Source: Anoxynatronum sibiricum
GTDB taxonomy: Bacteria > Bacillota > Clostridia > Peptostreptococcales > Tindalliaceae
Direction of reading: 5' to 3'
NCBI RefSeq assembly: GCF_039414295.1
Contig: NZ_JBCITM010000015.1
Span: 1 to 64,000, forward strand
DNA length: 64,000 nt
Positions within the stretch are counted from its first letter, which is position 1. The number at the start of each line of letters is the position of its first letter. The position numbers were made by a program, and so were the translations under genes. Below the pieces are notes generated by a model. It had not been told where the DNA came from, did not search any database, and saw only the letters and a list, made by a program, of their open reading frames with translations. This document shows, piece after piece, positions 62,568-64,000 of this stretch.

Positions 62568-62849
62568 TTACCATATGATATAATATCCAGGTGTCTTCGG
62601 TGACTTATGTCCCCGATATCCCCCAGCCACGTTATCCAGGTCCTCCTCAGATAATTCGCCTGCTTCTGAAGGCGCGACAGTTCTGTTCAAAATATCCCTT
62701 GCTGCAATAATTTCTTCAATGGTCATCTCCAGGCTGTTTTCCTTTAATAAAACCTGTACCTCTTCCGGGGTTTCCTGCTGGAACAGCTTTTCAGCCAACT
62801 GCTCTTCGGCTTCCAGCTTTCGAAATAACCATTTCAATTTTTCTTCCAT
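62568..62849 (-). CDS. Nif11-like RiPP precursor F
   Basis: 93 residues (AAGGTGG upstream). Leader very similar to E (EEQLAEKLFQQETPEEVQVL; ELSEEDLDNVAGG). The 16-residue core is YRGHKSPKTPGYYIIW: one Ser, one Thr, no Cys, terminal Trp. Confidence 0.93.
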   Translation of the reverse strand: MEEKLKWLFRKLEAEEQLAEKLFQQETPEEVQVLLKENSLEMTIEEIIAARDILNRTVAPSEAGELSEEDLDNVAGGYRGHKSPKTPGYYIIW

Positions 62850-62922
62850 TCTTCATCCACCTTTCACTTTTTATATGGTCTCATGTCTGTTCTTGGTGCC
62901 AGACTACACCCGCATTTGTTGC

Positions 62923-63195
62923 TTACCACCTTCCAACGGGGTGTTCTCTACCAGATCCAAAACCCGTACCACCTGCCACATTATCCAGGTCTTCCTTTGA
63001 TAGTTCCGCTTCATCGGTCACCATGAATTTTGCCACAGTCGCCTCAAGTTGTTTTATTTCTTCCATATCAAATATCATGCCTTCTGCCGCCAACACAGTT
63101 TGAGCTTCTTCAGCGGTTTCCTGAGAAAAAAGTTTTTCCGCCAATACCGGATCTTCTTTCAGTTTTTTCATCAGCATGGTTGATTTGTCTTCCAT
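62923..63195 (-). CDS. Nif11-like RiPP precursor G
   Basis: 90 residues. Leader EDPVLAEKLFSQETAEEAQT onward, ending ELSKEDLDNVAGG. The 14-residue core is TGFGSGREHPVGRW: no Cys, terminal Trp. First intact precursor in transcription order. Confidence 0.92.
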   Translation of the reverse strand: MEDKSTMLMKKLKEDPVLAEKLFSQETAEEAQTVLAAEGMIFDMEEIKQLEATVAKFMVTDEAELSKEDLDNVAGGTGFGSGREHPVGRW

Positions 63196-63282
63196 TTTTC
63201 AGCCCCCTTTCTACTTGTGTTTTGGTTAACAACTAAGATGTTACACTACCTTGGTCCCGGTACCCAGCCTGATTCTCTGTCA

Positions 63283-63655
63283 CTAAACGGCCTTGCCTTC
63301 TGGTATCATTTCAAGAGACAGGTGGGGATGGTCTTTTTGAAGGATCCGGGCAATTTGATTTTTTGTGTCAATGATCTCTTTTTTCAGGTAACTGGGTTGA
63401 TAGGTTGTAATGTATACCAGAATGATATACTGGCTGCCATTTTTACTGATAAACACGTCTTCCACTAAGATGTGTGTTGGCATATTTTGATGCACCACTT
63501 CTTCGAAATAGCTACGTTTATGATGATCTTGCAAAGTTCCGCCGGCCATTTCGATTAATGAATTCTTAATAATGGCCACAGGTTCTTTGATGAGCAGGGT
63601 AGTCAGAAATAGTACAAATATGGAGTCTGCTAAATAGGGAATAAAATCACCACCC
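63283..63655 (-). pseudogene. C-terminal fragment of a cation diffusion facilitator
   Basis: The frame encodes the last TM and cytoplasmic domain of a CDF transporter (IFVLFLTTLLIKEPVAIIKN; ILVEDVFISKNGSQYIILVY; EIIDTKNQIARILQKDHPHL). Its N-terminal part is absent; upstream sequence is radical SAM remnant instead. It is therefore a truncated transporter piece inserted in the cluster. Confidence 0.65.
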
Positions 63656-63869
63656 AGTTCAGCTCCTCCTGGCATGCTGTCTTTCTGGCGACGGCGCTCT
63701 TTCAAGTAGGCTGCCAGCTTATCAGTCGCTGCACCAGGGGATTGGACTCCCCTATTTCCAGCCACTGCCCCAGTTGATTCAGCTGAAGGAGACGCAAATA
63801 GCTGAATTGACCTCCCGGCATCCGGTATGCCGCCAACATGTTCTTTTCCGAACGCCCTATGGTTTTCCT
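63656..63869 (-). pseudogene. Decayed second copy of the radical SAM gene
   Basis: The minus strand encodes RSEKNMLAAYRMPGG and LQLNQLGQWLEIGESNPLVQ, nearly the same as residues 6-50 of the intact enzyme. It then jumps, out of frame, to LAAYLKERRRQKDSMP, matching residues about 286-301. The start codon ATG has become AGG (63869-63867), while the ribosome binding site is kept. All catalytic cysteines are deleted. Confidence 0.88.
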
Positions 63870-63939
63870 CTCTCAGGTCTCCTTTATTTAATGAGATCAT
63901 TTCATACTCTTTTGTTGTGGTGTGTTGAAGGTTGCCCTT

Positions 63940-64000
63940 CTACCATGGTATATGAATCATTCTTCTCCTTGGTACATCCCCTGTGGATCCGCCAGCCACT
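63940..64000 (-). CDS. Nif11-like RiPP precursor H (partial, cut by the window end)
   Basis: The minus strand reads VAGG then STGDVPRRRMIHIPW and a TAG stop at 63940. The core parallels that of precursor E, has no Cys and ends in Trp. Its position before the decayed radical SAM copy matches that of E before the intact one. The leader lies beyond 64000. Confidence 0.85.
   Translation of the reverse strand, partial: VAGGSTGDVPRRRMIHIPW

Noticed and set aside
63283..63900. 205-codon frame as one gene
   Set aside because: It is a chimera of transporter C-terminus and out-of-frame radical SAM fragment, so I split it into two pseudogene pieces.

Overview
The window looks like the chromosome of an anaerobic Gram-positive bacterium of the class Clostridia. 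The signs are strong AGGAGG-type ribosome binding sites with ATG, GTG and TTG starts, SLH-domain surface proteins, SppA followed by an RDD protein, copper-amine-oxidase-N-domain secreted proteins, LytTR and GHKL regulators, and no outer-membrane genes. Base composition appears intermediate rather than AT-rich; I did not compute it. An alkaliphilic clostridial relative would fit, but I cannot name a genus.

Layout. (1) 1-3.3 kb: a secreted FMN/FAD flavoprotein reductase under a textbook MerR-type promoter, with its MerR regulator. (2) 3.4-10 kb: a minus-strand operon for PH-like membrane protein, SppA, RDD protein, NatA-like ATPase, NatB-like permease, and a permease fused to a CPBP protease. 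(3) 10-16.3 kb: patatin lipase, small membrane protein, universal stress protein, an OmpR/histidine-kinase pair and a CapA-like protein. (4) 16.4-24 kb: a 2,411-residue SLH surface protein. (5) 24-28.6 kb: small genes and remnants, then an NtrC-type regulator and kinase divergent from a sigma-54 promoter that drives a tiny reading frame and a His/Met-rich membrane protein. (6) 28.6-33.2 kb: radical SAM enzyme, XRE regulator with membrane partner, GGDEF/EAL protein. (7) 33.7-45.4 kb: a LytTR regulator (probable AUU start), a secreted acidic protein and a GHKL kinase in one coupled operon, then a second SLH surface protein of 1,862 residues whose last 1.1 kb is essentially identical to the first. 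Both SLH genes carry the same promoter layout: two AAGCGGTYA repeats 20 bp apart, 11 bp before a TTGAAA -35 box. This suggests one regulon for the LytTR system lying between them. (8) 45.4-54.8 kb: RCC1-repeat protein, glycosyltransferase, transglutaminase-like protein, tRNA-Arg(CCU), Pr6Pr protein, 7TMR-DISM diguanylate cyclase and a ketopantoate-reductase-like protein.

(9) 54.8-64.0 kb holds the most striking system: a RiPP (ribosomally made, modified peptide) cluster on the minus strand. It has eight Nif11-like precursor peptides (the last cut by the window edge), a LanM-type lanthionine synthetase, a radical SAM/SPASM enzyme and a flavodoxin-like reductase. Every precursor has a GG leader end (VAGG or VGGG), and every core lacks cysteine and ends in a C-terminal tryptophan. 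A LanM without cysteine in its substrates, paired with a radical SAM enzyme and an invariant terminal Trp, does not match a RiPP class I can name. A second radical SAM copy is decayed at the right edge. No exporter or leader peptidase is in view; it may lie beyond 64.0 kb or elsewhere.

A 205-208 bp repeat with imperfect terminal inverted repeats occurs three times next to terminator hairpins (16.4, 25.0 and 38.9 kb), once in the opposite orientation.
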